From assembly GCF_014042345.1 (NCBI RefSeq), contig NZ_JACEZT010000011.1, positions 150,487 to 214,486 on the forward strand: a stretch of 64,000 bases of DNA, given 5' to 3'. Shown here piece by piece: positions 1 through 7,978 of the stretch. Each line of letters begins with the position of its first letter. Positions within the stretch are counted from its first letter, which is position 1. A model generated the notes under the pieces. The model was given only the letters and a program-made list of their open reading frames with translations, was not told the DNA's origin and did no database searches. The stretch is from Rugamonas brunnea (GTDB taxonomy: Bacteria > Pseudomonadota > Gammaproteobacteria > Burkholderiales > Burkholderiaceae_D). The translations under genes and the position numbers were made by a program.

Positions 1-396
1 AGCGCAGTAGCGGCAGTTGAAGCGTTCCAGCGCGTTCAGGTACGCCAGGTGCGAGCGGTCATACACGAAGTAGTCGCTGCGCCGCACTCGCGGAATGCGG
101 TACAGGGGAAAGCACACCAGCTGGTACAGGGAGACGAACAAGTCCAGCAACGCCAGCGGCACGAACACGGCGTAGATAAAAGGGGCCGACAGCACATGAC
201 GCCATTGGGCGTGCAGCACATAAGTCAGCAAGCCGGTCTTGAAGCGGCGCTGCTGCTCCACCACCTCGCGCGCGAACATCACGCGCCGCTTGGAGAAATC
301 GGCCTGCAGTTCCTGGCGGCGGCGCTGCACCTCCAGCTCCAGTTCCTCCTCGATCTGCCGGATGCGTTCGAGCAGCTCCTGTATGCGCGGGTTCAT
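1..396 (-). CDS. Conserved hypothetical membrane protein, 3' end beyond window
   Basis: The gene starts at 396 and runs off the left edge after 132 codons, so only the N-terminus is seen. Residues about 1-45 are rich in Glu, Arg and Gln with heptad-like spacing, which suggests a coiled coil. A hydrophobic stretch follows at about residues 66-95 (one or two membrane segments), and the visible part ends in a C-R-Y-C motif that could bind metal. Its ATG overlaps the stop of the upstream alcohol dehydrogenase as ATGA, so translation is probably coupled to it. I do not recognise the family. Confidence 0.7.
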   Translation of the reverse strand, partial: MNPRIQELLERIRQIEEELELEVQRRRQELQADFSKRRVMFAREVVEQQRRFKTGLLTYVLHAQWRHVLSAPFIYAVFVPLALLDLFVSLYQLVCFPLYRIPRVRRSDYFVYDRSHLAYLNALERFNCRYCA

Positions 397-1406
397 GGCA
401 CGAGGACGGCCGCGCCGTCGAAAGCGCCGCTGCGCAAGGCCGCCAGCGCCGCGTTGGCGTCGCGCAGGGGGTACACGGTGGTACTGGCGTTCAGTTGGTA
501 CTGCTGGGCCAGTGCGAAGAATTGTTCGCCGTCGGCCCGGGTCAGGTTGGCCACCGAACGGATGGTGCGCTCGCCCCACAGCAGGCTGTAGGGGAATGAT
601 GGGATGTCGCTCATGTGGATGCCGGCGCAGACCACGGTGCCGCCCCGGCGCACGGCGCGCAGCGCCAGCGGCACCAGCGCGCCATCGGGCGCGAACAGCA
701 GCGCCGCGTCCAGTTCCACCGGCGGCGGCTGGTCCGAGGAACCGGCCCACACGGCGCCCAGGCTGCGCGCGAAGCGCTGGCTGCGCTCATCGCCGGGCCG
801 GGTGAAGGCATAGACTTCCCAGCCCTGCTGGCTGGCCAGTTGCGCCAGCAGGTGGGCCGCGGCGCCAAAGCCGTACAGGCCGATGCGCTGGGCATCGCCG
901 GCCAGCGCGTAGGCCCGGTAGCCGATCAGGCCCGCGCACAGCAGCGGGGCCACTGCCACGTCGTCGTAGCGGCTGGGCAGGCGGAAGATGTAGCGGGCGT
1001 CGGCCACCATGTACTGGGCGTAGCCGCCATCGAGGTCGTATCCGGTGAAGCGGGCTTCGCCGCACAGGTTCTCCGTGTGGCGCGCGCAGTACGGGCAACT
1101 GCCGCAACTGGCACCCAGCCAGGCCACGCCGACCCGTTCATCGGGCGCGTAGCCCTGCACCCCGGCGCCGCAGGCGACGACGCGGCCCACCACTTCATGG
1201 CCAGGGATCAGGGGATGGCGATGGGGAGGCAGTTCACCATCGAGGATATGCAGGTCGGTGCGGCACACGCCGCACGCGCTGACCCGCAGCAAAACTTGCC
1301 ACGGGCCGGGCTGGGGGATGGGCACCTCAGCCGCCCGCAGCGGCGCGCCGGGCTGGTCCAGCAGCATGGCCAGCATGGTCGCCGGCGCTGTCCCCAGCCC
1401 GTTCAT
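393..1406 (-). CDS. Zinc-dependent alcohol dehydrogenase family protein
   Basis: A medium-chain dehydrogenase/reductase of 337 residues, expected to oxidise alcohols or reduce aldehydes with NAD(P) in the cytoplasm. The catalytic zinc ligands are visible as Cys48 (in CGVCRTDLH) and His70-Glu71 (PGHE). The four structural zinc cysteines are Cys101, 104, 107 and 115. A Rossmann glycine motif (GLYGFGAAAH) lies in the second half. The sequence looks like the TIGR02822-type adh_fam_2 group. ATG 1406 is preferred over an upstream TTG at 1424. It lies 4 nt after the stop of the universal stress gene and has no clear ribosome site of its own, so coupling is likely. The 3' end overlaps the next gene by 4 nt. 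Alcohol dehydrogenases beside Usp genes are common in Anr-type anaerobic regulons. The substrate is unknown. Confidence 0.88.
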   Translation of the reverse strand: MNGLGTAPATMLAMLLDQPGAPLRAAEVPIPQPGPWQVLLRVSACGVCRTDLHILDGELPPHRHPLIPGHEVVGRVVACGAGVQGYAPDERVGVAWLGASCGSCPYCARHTENLCGEARFTGYDLDGGYAQYMVADARYIFRLPSRYDDVAVAPLLCAGLIGYRAYALAGDAQRIGLYGFGAAAHLLAQLASQQGWEVYAFTRPGDERSQRFARSLGAVWAGSSDQPPPVELDAALLFAPDGALVPLALRAVRRGGTVVCAGIHMSDIPSFPYSLLWGERTIRSVANLTRADGEQFFALAQQYQLNASTTVYPLRDANAALAALRSGAFDGAAVLVP

Positions 1407-1410
1407 GACA

Positions 1411-1848
1411 TCAACGGAAGACAAGTACCGGCACCGTCGCGTGAGTGAGCACTTTTTGGGTTTCGCTGCCCAGCAGCAGTCCCTTCACGCCGCGCCGGCC
1501 GTGCGACGACATGCAGATCACGTCGCAGCCGTTGTCCGTGGCCGCCTTGCAGATCGCTTCATAAGGCTGTTCATCCGTGACCAGTTTGGTCTCGCAGGGC
1601 ACGCCCAGCTCCTTGGCGGCGTTCTCGATCTCGGCCAGGAACACGCGCGCATGGGCCGCACTGTCGCGTGCATATTGCTCGCGGGTGTCGGCCAGCATTT
1701 CGGGCTGGTAGGTGAAGATCTGGTAATCGGCCATGACGTGGATGCCGGTGACCTTGGCGCCCGTCTCCTTGGCGAATGCCAGCGTCTTCTTGATCATGGC
1801 GGAGGCGATGGAGGAACCGTCGGTGGGTAACAGGATGTGCTTGAACAT
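1411..1848 (-). CDS. Universal stress protein (UspA family)
   Basis: A single-domain Usp of 145 residues. The N-terminal strand has the classic HILLPTDGS with Asp10. The C-terminal nucleotide loop is SSHG-x9-GS (residues 114-128). The first Gly of the usual G-x2-G-x9-G-S is Ser here, but the loop still resembles ATP-binding Usp proteins. The start at 1848 begins MFKHILL as in the family; longer upstream extensions look non-coding. It sits between hsp20 and the alcohol dehydrogenase, all on the minus strand, and is probably co-transcribed with them. It is one of three Usp genes in the first 19 kb. Confidence 0.92.
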   Translation of the reverse strand: MFKHILLPTDGSSIASAMIKKTLAFAKETGAKVTGIHVMADYQIFTYQPEMLADTREQYARDSAAHARVFLAEIENAAKELGVPCETKLVTDEQPYEAICKAATDNGCDVICMSSHGRRGVKGLLLGSETQKVLTHATVPVLVFR

Positions 1849-1991
1849 GATGTAGTCTCGGTTAGGGTAACTTCGGTATCTTCGGTAGCGCCAGTCACGG
1901 CGCCGCATGCACAACTCGGTGAGAGCCGGGCCGCCCTACCCCGGCGACGCGCGTGGCGCGCTGCTGACAGGAGGCGGTCCCGGCAATGATG

Positions 1992-2441
1992 TCAGTTCAC
2001 GACGATCTTCTTGGCGCTGCCGTTGGCGCGCTTGGGCAGCGTCAGTTCCAGCACGCCGTCCAGGTATTTGGCTTCCACCTTGCTGTCGTCGATGTCATGT
2101 TCGAGCGAGAAGCTGCGGTATTGCTGGCCATAGTAGCGCTCGCTGCGCACCACGGTTTCGCCTTTCTTCTCCTCGGTTTCGCGCTTGGTTTCAGCCGAGA
2201 TCGACACGCGGTTGCCATCGACATCGACCTTGATGTCTTCCTTCTTCATGCCCGGCATTTCCGCCTTGACGTTGTAAGCCTGGTCCGTCTCGGTCACGTC
2301 GAGCTTGATCAGCGCTTCCTTCTGCAGGTCGCGCATCGCGTGCTTGAAACCGAAGTCGCGGAAGAAGTCTTCCACACTGCGCAGCGGTTCCATGCGGGCC
2401 AGGTCGCCGAACGGGTCGAAGTGTCGCAGTTGATTAGCCAT
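1992..2441 (-). CDS. Small heat shock protein, Hsp20/alpha-crystallin family
   Basis: A holdase chaperone of 149 residues. The N-terminus (MANQLRHFDPFGDLARMEPL) is typical of bacterial class A sHsps. The alpha-crystallin domain spans about residues 45-140, with the conserved EMPGMKKEDIKVDV and DGVLELTLPK blocks. The C-terminal tail is short and lacks an obvious I-x-I oligomerisation motif. ATG 2441 follows GGGAG at a 6-nt spacing and is preferred over an in-frame TTG two codons upstream. A degenerate FNR-like box lies at 2551-2564. It is probably the first gene of the run hsp20-usp-adh. Confidence 0.93.
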   Translation of the reverse strand: MANQLRHFDPFGDLARMEPLRSVEDFFRDFGFKHAMRDLQKEALIKLDVTETDQAYNVKAEMPGMKKEDIKVDVDGNRVSISAETKRETEEKKGETVVRSERYYGQQYRSFSLEHDIDDSKVEAKYLDGVLELTLPKRANGSAKKIVVN

Positions 2442-2550
2442 TTTCAACTCCCATGCAATGTATGCCGGTTCGAAATGCCGGGACGCGCCGGCAACCGCGT
2501 CCCTGTCACCCCACTGTAATTGGGCCTGCTGGCCGTGTCAGCCGGGGCTT

Positions 2551-2564
2551 GTGATCGACATCAA
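2551..2564. promoter_or_regulatory. Degenerate FNR/Anr box upstream of hsp20
   Basis: GTGATCGACATCAA differs from TTGAT-N4-ATCAA at one position. It ends 110 nt upstream of the hsp20 start. There is no good -10 at the canonical distance, so function is less certain than for the other boxes in the window. Confidence 0.45.
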
Positions 2565-2596
2565 GAACTTAAACAATACGATAACACCGGCCCCTG

Positions 2597-3424
2597 TCAG
2601 GCGGCGCACAGGGTCATGCGGGCCTTGCCGCGCAGCGCTTGCTCGGCGCGGGCCGCTTTTTGCTCGGCCACTTCCAGCGCCGCGCCCGTGGACAGCGCTT
2701 CCAGCGCGGCGCGGTCGAGGATGGTCAGGTCGCGGTTGTCGATGTTGATCCAGCCCTGCTTGCGGAAGCGCGACAGCAGCCGGCTCACGCTCTCGATCGT
2801 CAGGCTCAGGTAGTCGCCCATATCCTCGCGCGACATGCGCAGCTGGAAGCTGGACGGGGAATAGCCGCGCGCCTGGTAGCGTGCCGACAAATTGAGCAGG
2901 AACACGGCGAAACGCTGTTCGGCGCGCATATTCCCCAGCAGCAGCATCACGTTCTGCTCGCGCGTGATCTCCTGGCTCATGATGCGGTGGAAGTGCTGCA
3001 GCAGCTGCGGCATCTCGCCAAACAGTTCCTGCAGGCGGGCGAACGGGATTTCGCACACTTCCGCGTCCTCCAGCGCCACGGCGCTGCAAGCGTGGCGGCC
3101 GGCGCCGATGGCGTCCATGCCCAGCAGGTCGCCGGCCATCTGGAAGCCGGTGATCTGCTGCTCGCCGCGCAGGTTGACCTGGGCCGTCTTGAAGTGGCCG
3201 AAGCGCACCGCGTACAGGCTGTTGAACGGCTGGTCCATGCGGTACAGGTGCTCGTCGCGCGCGATGCGGCGGCGGCGGCCGATGATCTTGTCCAGGCGCG
3301 AAACGGCGTTGTCATCCAGGCCCACGGGCAGGCACAGCTTCTTGAAACTGCAGACGGCGCACTTGTTCTGGCTCGGGGCCGTTTGCGCGCTCGAAGGGGC
3401 GATCGAGAAGATGGTGGATGTCAT
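2597..3424 (-). CDS. FNR/CRP-family transcriptional regulator, Fe-S type (paralogue 1)
   Basis: Probable oxygen-sensing regulator of 275 residues. The N-terminal cluster Cys22-x2-Cys25-x5-Cys31 plus Cys124 (in AEVCEIPF) matches the four [4Fe-4S] ligands of FNR/Anr. A cyclic-nucleotide-type beta barrel follows (about 45-150), then a dimer helix and a winged helix-turn-helix. The recognition helix LTIESVSRL keeps Glu211, Ser214 and Arg215, the FNR triad that reads TTGAT. The start at 3424 has GGGAG upstream; the longer frame to 3487 looks non-coding. A perfect 13-bp direct repeat lies about 120-155 nt upstream. Two further paralogues lie at 11453-13068. Confidence 0.92.
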   Translation of the reverse strand: MTSTIFSIAPSSAQTAPSQNKCAVCSFKKLCLPVGLDDNAVSRLDKIIGRRRRIARDEHLYRMDQPFNSLYAVRFGHFKTAQVNLRGEQQITGFQMAGDLLGMDAIGAGRHACSAVALEDAEVCEIPFARLQELFGEMPQLLQHFHRIMSQEITREQNVMLLLGNMRAEQRFAVFLLNLSARYQARGYSPSSFQLRMSREDMGDYLSLTIESVSRLLSRFRKQGWINIDNRDLTILDRAALEALSTGAALEVAEQKAARAEQALRGKARMTLCAA

Positions 3425-3540
3425 GGCTAAGCTCCCTGTTCGTATGTCGCCCGTCCTTGGGCTCTGGACGGGTCGTGATTTATTCATACGACAAGTATCA
3501 CCGACAGGGGCATTTTCCGTTATCGGGCAAGGCCACCGTG

Positions 3541-3578
3541 TCGTGTAGGGGATTTGCGGATGAAATCGTGTAGGGGAT
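3541..3578. repeat. Tandem 13-bp direct repeat upstream of FNR paralogue 1
   Basis: TCGTGTAGGGGAT occurs perfectly at 3541-3553 and again at 3566-3578, 25 bp apart. The repeats lie between the NarL-type regulator gene and the FNR gene start at 3424. Their position and spacing suggest a tandem operator, perhaps for the neighbouring response regulator. That assignment is inference. Confidence 0.5.
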
Positions 3579-3586
3579 CCGTGACA

Positions 3587-3606
3587 CCGGGCCGCCAGCG
3601 GCCCGG
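3587..3606 (-). terminator. Hairpin after the NarL-type regulator gene
   Basis: A perfect 9-bp GC stem (CCGGGCCGC and GCGGCCCGG) with a 2-nt loop lies just past the regulator stop at 3623. There is no U-run on the minus strand, so it may be a weak or factor-dependent terminator. Confidence 0.4.
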
Positions 3607-3622
3607 GGTTTGATGCACCGCG

Positions 3623-4264
3623 TCAGATAATGCCGTTTTCGAGCGCGTAGCGGGTCAGCTCGGCGTTGCTGGTGCAGCCCATCTTGTCGAGGATGCGGGT
3701 GCGGTAGGTGGTCACCGTGTTGGGGCTCAGGTGCAGCATTTCGCCGATGCGCACCAGCGATTCGCCGGCCGCGATCAGCTTGAACACTTCCAGTTCGCGG
3801 TTCGACAGCGATTCGTGGTTGGCCATGCCACCCCCGCCGCCAATCAGCGTGGCCAGCTTTTCCAGCAACGCCGGACTCACGTGCTTGCCGCCGGCGGCCG
3901 CCTTGCGCACGGCTGTCACCAGCACCGTCGTCGGTGCGTCCTTGGTCAGATAGCCGGAGGCGCCAAGTTTCAGCGCGCGCACGGCGTAGATCTCCTCCGA
4001 ATACGTGCTCAGCATCAGCACGGCGAGGCGCGGCCGGTCGGCGCGCAACTGCTTGAGCAAGTCCAGCCCGTTCTTGCCGGGCATGGTGATGTCGCACAAG
4101 GCCACGTCGAATTCCTGCTGTTGCACTAATTGCAAGGCTTCCTGCGCGTTGCCGGCCTCACCCGTTACGACGATGTCGTCGGCCGTGCCCAGCATCAGGC
4201 GCACGCCGTTGCGGGCGATCGCGTGATCGTCCACCAGCAACACCCGGATTTGCTTACTGCTCAT
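3623..4264 (-). CDS. Two-component response regulator, NarL/FixJ family
   Basis: A DNA-binding response regulator of 213 residues. The receiver domain (about 6-120) has acidic pair Asp12-Asp13, phospho-acceptor Asp58 in CDITMPG, and a conserved Lys in LTKDAP. A glycine-rich linker leads to a LuxR-type HTH (about 148-210) with LSNRELEV and SPNTVTTYRTRI. It overlaps the 3' end of the hybrid sensor gene by 11 nt and is its obvious partner. The start at 4264 (MSSKQIRVLLVDDH) has GGAGAG upstream. It is the last gene of a four-gene signalling operon and lies next to FNR paralogue 1, which may be a target. Confidence 0.93.
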   Translation of the reverse strand: MSSKQIRVLLVDDHAIARNGVRLMLGTADDIVVTGEAGNAQEALQLVQQQEFDVALCDITMPGKNGLDLLKQLRADRPRLAVLMLSTYSEEIYAVRALKLGASGYLTKDAPTTVLVTAVRKAAAGGKHVSPALLEKLATLIGGGGGMANHESLSNRELEVFKLIAAGESLVRIGEMLHLSPNTVTTYRTRILDKMGCTSNAELTRYALENGII

Positions 4265-5738
4265 TATTGCCACTCTCCAACGGCAGGCGCAGCAGCAGGC
4301 TCGTGCCCTGCCCCGGCGTGCCGGTAATTTTCAACTCGCCGGCGAAATGCCGGCTACGCTCATGCATGCCCAGGATGCCCCAGGACTCGCGGTTCAGCAG
4401 GCGCTCGGTGTCGATACCCTTGCCGTCGTCGATAATGCTGAGCTGGAGGATATTATCGCGCAAGTCGACGTCCAGTTGCACCGTGCTCGCTTCGGCGTGG
4501 CGCACCACGTTGGTCAGCGCTTCCTGCACGATGCGGAACAGCATGGTGCTGCGCTCAGGCCCCAGTTCCAGCGCGGCGGCGGCCGGCGTCACATGGCTGA
4601 TGCAGTGCAGGCCCGAGCGTTGCTCGATCTGGCCCGCGTACCATTCGAGCGCGGCCCACACGCCCAGCTGGTCAAGCACGCTGGGGCGCAAGTCCGTGAT
4701 CACGCGGCGCACGGTCTGGATCGCGTCCTGGGCCAGCGCCGAGGCGTCGGCCAGCAGCGGTTCGGCCGGGCTGCCGGCCGCCGCCGCCCGTTCCATCGCA
4801 ACCGAGATATAGGCCTTGATGCCGGTCAGCAGGCCACCCAGCTCGTCGTGGATTTCCTGGGCGATGCGCTTGCGCTCGTGCTCCTTGATGTTTTCCTGGT
4901 GCGCCGCCAGCCGCCGCAGCTCATCCTGCGACTGCTGCAGCGCCTGCTCGGCCAGCTTGTTCTGCGTGATGTCGACCAGGATGCCCTGCATGAACAGCGG
5001 TTCGCCGGCTTCGTCGCGCACCACCTCGGCCTGGTCGCGGAACCACAATTCGTCGCCGTTGCGTGCCATTAGCCGGTATTCGAGCCGCATGGCGGCGCCG
5101 GCCATGCGGCTCTCCTCGATGGCCGCCTGCACCCAGCCGCGCTCGGCAGGATGCATGCGCGACGCGTGCAGCTTGGGATCAGACAGCCACTCGGCCGCCG
5201 TGTAGCCCAGCATCTGGATCTGGGGACTGATGTAGAGCAGCGTCTGCGGCGCGTCCAGCGCCGCGATGTAGGTGATGGCCTGGATCTGCTCGACCAGGGT
5301 GCGGAACTTGGCCTCCACCTGGCGCTTGTCGACCAGCAGGCGCTGCTCGCGCAGCATGCGGTGGATGGCCGTGGGCAGCATGTCCAGGTAGCGCCCGTCC
5401 ACATCCTTGACCAGGTAATCGCGCGCACCGCGGCGCATAGCTTCGGCCGCCACGGTGGCGCTGTCGGCGCCGGTCAGCATCATGACGGGGATGGCGGCGC
5501 CGCCGCCGTCCACGCTGAGGCGGGCCAGGAATTCGAGGCCCGTCACGTCCGGCAAGTGGTAATCGAGCAGGATGCAATCGGGCGCGGCGCCGCGCGCCTG
5601 CAGCAAGCCCTGCTGGCCGCTGTCGGCCTCGATCAGCTCGAAATTGCTGTCGGGGTCGGCCGCGAACGCGCGCCGGCACGCCATGCGGTCGACCACGTCA
5701 TCCTCGACGATCAGCACCTTAACCCGTGGTTTGTTCAT
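4254..5738 (-). CDS. Receiver-PAS-histidine kinase (NarX/DesK-type HisKA_3)
   Basis: A cytoplasmic signalling protein of 494 residues with an unusual N-terminal receiver. The REC domain (1-125) has Asp13-Asp14 and phospho-acceptor Asp59. A PAS/PAC domain spans about 145-265. A HisKA_3 dimerisation helix has phospho-acceptor His297 in QEIHDELGG, followed by a HATPase domain with IVQEALTNVVRHA and a DDGKGI box. No membrane segment is visible, so the signal is internal or arrives by phosphotransfer to the REC domain. The downstream gene encodes a NarL-type regulator, the usual partner of HisKA_3 kinases. It lies 15 nt after the small receiver gene, which could feed the same relay. Confidence 0.92.
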   Translation of the reverse strand: MNKPRVKVLIVEDDVVDRMACRRAFAADPDSNFELIEADSGQQGLLQARGAAPDCILLDYHLPDVTGLEFLARLSVDGGGAAIPVMMLTGADSATVAAEAMRRGARDYLVKDVDGRYLDMLPTAIHRMLREQRLLVDKRQVEAKFRTLVEQIQAITYIAALDAPQTLLYISPQIQMLGYTAAEWLSDPKLHASRMHPAERGWVQAAIEESRMAGAAMRLEYRLMARNGDELWFRDQAEVVRDEAGEPLFMQGILVDITQNKLAEQALQQSQDELRRLAAHQENIKEHERKRIAQEIHDELGGLLTGIKAYISVAMERAAAAGSPAEPLLADASALAQDAIQTVRRVITDLRPSVLDQLGVWAALEWYAGQIEQRSGLHCISHVTPAAAALELGPERSTMLFRIVQEALTNVVRHAEASTVQLDVDLRDNILQLSIIDDGKGIDTERLLNRESWGILGMHERSRHFAGELKITGTPGQGTSLLLRLPLESGNNEQ

Positions 5739-5753
5739 GGCCGCCCCGCGCCG

Positions 5754-6167
5754 TCAAGGCATTTCACTGATGGTCCAGTACAGGTCGATCGAGCGCATCA
5801 TTTCCACGAAACGGCGGTAGTCAACCGGCTTGGCCATGTAGCCGGCCACGCCCAGGTCGAAGCTGTGCACCTTGTCCTGTTGCTCCTCGGAGGTGGTGAG
5901 CACGATCACGGGGATGCGCTTGAGGTCGGCGTCGTGCTTGATCATCTGCAGGAATTCGATGCCATTCATGATGGGCATGTTCAAGTCCAGCAGGATGATG
6001 CAGGGGCGCTCGTTGCCCGGGTTGCGCAGGTAATCGAGCGCCGCCTCGCCATTCTCCATGCTGACCACGGGGTTGACGACGTGAATCTCCTTGAGCGCAC
6101 GCAGGATCGTCATCACGTCCACGTGGTCGTCTTCCACCAGCAAGATTGGCTTGTTGTTGATTTTCAT
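5754..6167 (-). CDS. Single-domain response regulator (Rcp1-like receiver)
   Basis: A stand-alone receiver of 137 residues with acidic residues at 12-14, phospho-acceptor Asp61 in LLDLNMPIMNG, Thr in VLTTSEEQQD and Lys in MAKPVD. It has no output domain. The sequence resembles the Rcp1 group that accepts phosphate from phytochrome-type kinases. Its ATG overlaps the stop of the PAS kinase gene as ATGA, so the kinase at 6164-7678 is the likely donor. It may pass phosphate to the hybrid kinase encoded 15 nt downstream. Confidence 0.93.
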   Translation of the reverse strand: MKINNKPILLVEDDHVDVMTILRALKEIHVVNPVVSMENGEAALDYLRNPGNERPCIILLDLNMPIMNGIEFLQMIKHDADLKRIPVIVLTTSEEQQDKVHSFDLGVAGYMAKPVDYRRFVEMMRSIDLYWTISEMP

Positions 6168-7678
6168 TTAATTACGGCTCCTGTTGTGTATGCGTTGCGC
6201 TGGCCCGTCTTGGGCAGCGTGAACCAGAAGGTGGTGCCGGCGCCGACGGTCGATTCCAGCCCGACCTGGCCGTGGTACATCTCGACGATCTTCTTGACCA
6301 GCGCCAGGCCCACGCCCGTGCTCTCGACGCGGTCGCGCGAGGCCAGCGTCTGGAATAGCTGGAAGATGCGTTCGAAATGGCGGGCCTCGATGCCGGGGCC
6401 GTTGTCGCGCACGTGGAAGCGCCAGTAGCGGCCGGCGTCGCTCACGCCGACCTCGACCTCGCCCTGCTCCTTGTTCATATAATTGATGGCGTTGGAAATG
6501 AGGTTGTGGAACACCTGCTGGATGCGGGTCGGCTCCGTCACGATGGTCGGCATGTCGGGCGCCACCGTGACCCGGATGTGGGGCGGCGGCGCCAGCAGGT
6601 CGACCACGTCGGCCAGCAAGCGGTTCAGATCGACCGGCAGCAGCGCTTCCTTGACCCGGCCCACGCGCGAATACTGGAGGATGCCGTCGATCAGGCTGCT
6701 CATGCGGTGCACACGGTTGATCAGCAGGCGCATGTGCTCGCGGCCCTCGTCGTTGAACTGCTCGGCGTAGTCGGTGGCCAGCCAGTCGGCCAGCGAGCCG
6801 ATGCCGCGCAGCGGGGCCTTCAAGTCGTGCGAGACGACATAGGCGAAGTTGGTCAGCTCCTCGTTGGCGCTGCTCAGCTCCTGCAGCAGCAGGCGGTTCT
6901 TTTCCTCGTTCAGCTTACGGTCGCTGATGTCGCGCACCATGCCGGTGAACATGCGGCGCTCGCCCAGGCGCATCTCGGCCACGGCCAGGTCCATGGGGAA
7001 CAGCGAGCCATCCTTGCGCATGCCCTCCACTTCGCGGCCCTTGCCGATGATCTTCTTCTCGCCCGTGCCCAGGTAGTGGGCCAGATAATGGTCGTGCTGG
7101 CTGCGGTGCGGCTCCGGCATCAGGATGGACACGTTCTGGCCCGCCACTTCCGCCTCGGTGTAGCCGAACAGGCGCTCGGCGGCCGGGTTCAGGCGCTCCA
7201 GCCGGCCGCGCTCATCGATGGTGATGATGGCGTCCACGGCCGTCTCGAAGATGGCGCGCATGCGCGCCTCGCTCTCCTGCAGCGCCATTTCGGCCGCGCG
7301 GCGGCTGCTGATGTCGTGGATGGTGGCCAGCACCAGCGGCAAGTCCTGGGCCGTGCGCAGCGGCGACAGGCTGACCTCGACGGGAAATTCGCGGCCGTCG
7401 GCGTGCAGGCCCAGCAATTCGGCGCCGGCACCCATGGCGCGCGGACGCGGTTCGCTGAAGAAATCGGCCCGCAAGGCGCCATGGTGGGCCCGGTAGCGCT
7501 GCGGCACCAGCATTTCCAGCGACTGGCCCAGCAAGCTTTCCTGGCTATGCCCGAACAAGCGCTCCAGCGCCGGGTTGGCCAGTACAATGCGGCCTTCGCG
7601 GTCGACGATCAGCATGGGGTCGGTGGCCGCAACGAGCAGCCATTCCAGACTCTGTCCTTCTATGACGAGGTTTTTCAA
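6164..7678 (-). CDS. PAS-PAS histidine kinase with FixL-like (possible heme) PAS domain
   Basis: A soluble sensor kinase of 504 residues. PAS1 covers about 8-125 and PAS2 about 138-252. A HisKA domain follows with His284 in VVSHDLKAPLRG, then a HATPase domain with N, G1 (DNGPGIE) and G2 (STGVGLAL) boxes. PAS2 closely resembles FixL. MPEPHRSQHDHYL aligns with the FixL heme segment, so His195 matches heme ligand His200 of Bradyrhizobium FixL and Arg215 matches its Arg220, with the same 20-residue spacing. Oxygen sensing is therefore plausible but unproven; PAS1 lacks the matching Arg. The start is TTG at 7678 with AGGAA 7 nt upstream. An FNR box lies 121 nt upstream. Confidence 0.9.
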   Translation of the reverse strand: MKNLVIEGQSLEWLLVAATDPMLIVDREGRIVLANPALERLFGHSQESLLGQSLEMLVPQRYRAHHGALRADFFSEPRPRAMGAGAELLGLHADGREFPVEVSLSPLRTAQDLPLVLATIHDISSRRAAEMALQESEARMRAIFETAVDAIITIDERGRLERLNPAAERLFGYTEAEVAGQNVSILMPEPHRSQHDHYLAHYLGTGEKKIIGKGREVEGMRKDGSLFPMDLAVAEMRLGERRMFTGMVRDISDRKLNEEKNRLLLQELSSANEELTNFAYVVSHDLKAPLRGIGSLADWLATDYAEQFNDEGREHMRLLINRVHRMSSLIDGILQYSRVGRVKEALLPVDLNRLLADVVDLLAPPPHIRVTVAPDMPTIVTEPTRIQQVFHNLISNAINYMNKEQGEVEVGVSDAGRYWRFHVRDNGPGIEARHFERIFQLFQTLASRDRVESTGVGLALVKKIVEMYHGQVGLESTVGAGTTFWFTLPKTGQRNAYTTGAVIK

Positions 7679-7798
7679 CGACTTGTTCCTGGTGGCAGAC
7701 TACATCAACTTGCAACAATACCATGACCGCAACATTCCTAGCCACCGGAAGTTAAATCCCGCTGGCCACTTTTGCGCAGCGTTCGATTCCACGCAATT

Positions 7799-7812
7799 TT
7801 GACCTAGATCAA
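7799..7812. promoter_or_regulatory. FNR/Anr box in the kinase / zinc-finger divergent promoter
   Basis: TTGACCTAGATCAA matches TTGAT-N4-ATCAA with one mismatch. It sits 121 nt upstream of the minus-strand kinase start and 162 nt upstream of the plus-strand zinc-finger gene. It could serve either. Confidence 0.7.
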
Positions 7813-7933
7813 CTCGGGTCAGTGACGCGCTGCAAGTTCACAGTTAAATTGAGCATATAGAACCGGTCCCCGTTTCGGGTGACGGTCTCCCTGAGCGCCA
7901 TTGTAAAGCCGCACCCACCTCGAAGGAAGCACC

Positions 7934-7978
7934 ATGCCATCCACATTCGCCGCCACTGCTCACCGGAGCGCGCCATGA
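7934..7978 (+). CDS. Possible 14-residue leader peptide
   Basis: An ATG at 7934 follows GGAAG at 4 nt and opens a 14-codon frame. Its TGA overlaps the ATG of the next gene as ATGA at 7975-7978. This looks like a translational-coupling leader. The peptide itself has no recognisable pausing motif. Confidence 0.35.
   Translation: MPSTFAATAHRSAP

Noticed and set aside
5151..7726. Long plus-strand open frames opposite the kinase operon
   Set aside because: They have the same His/Gln/Val-rich shadow composition and lie over well-supported kinase and receiver genes.
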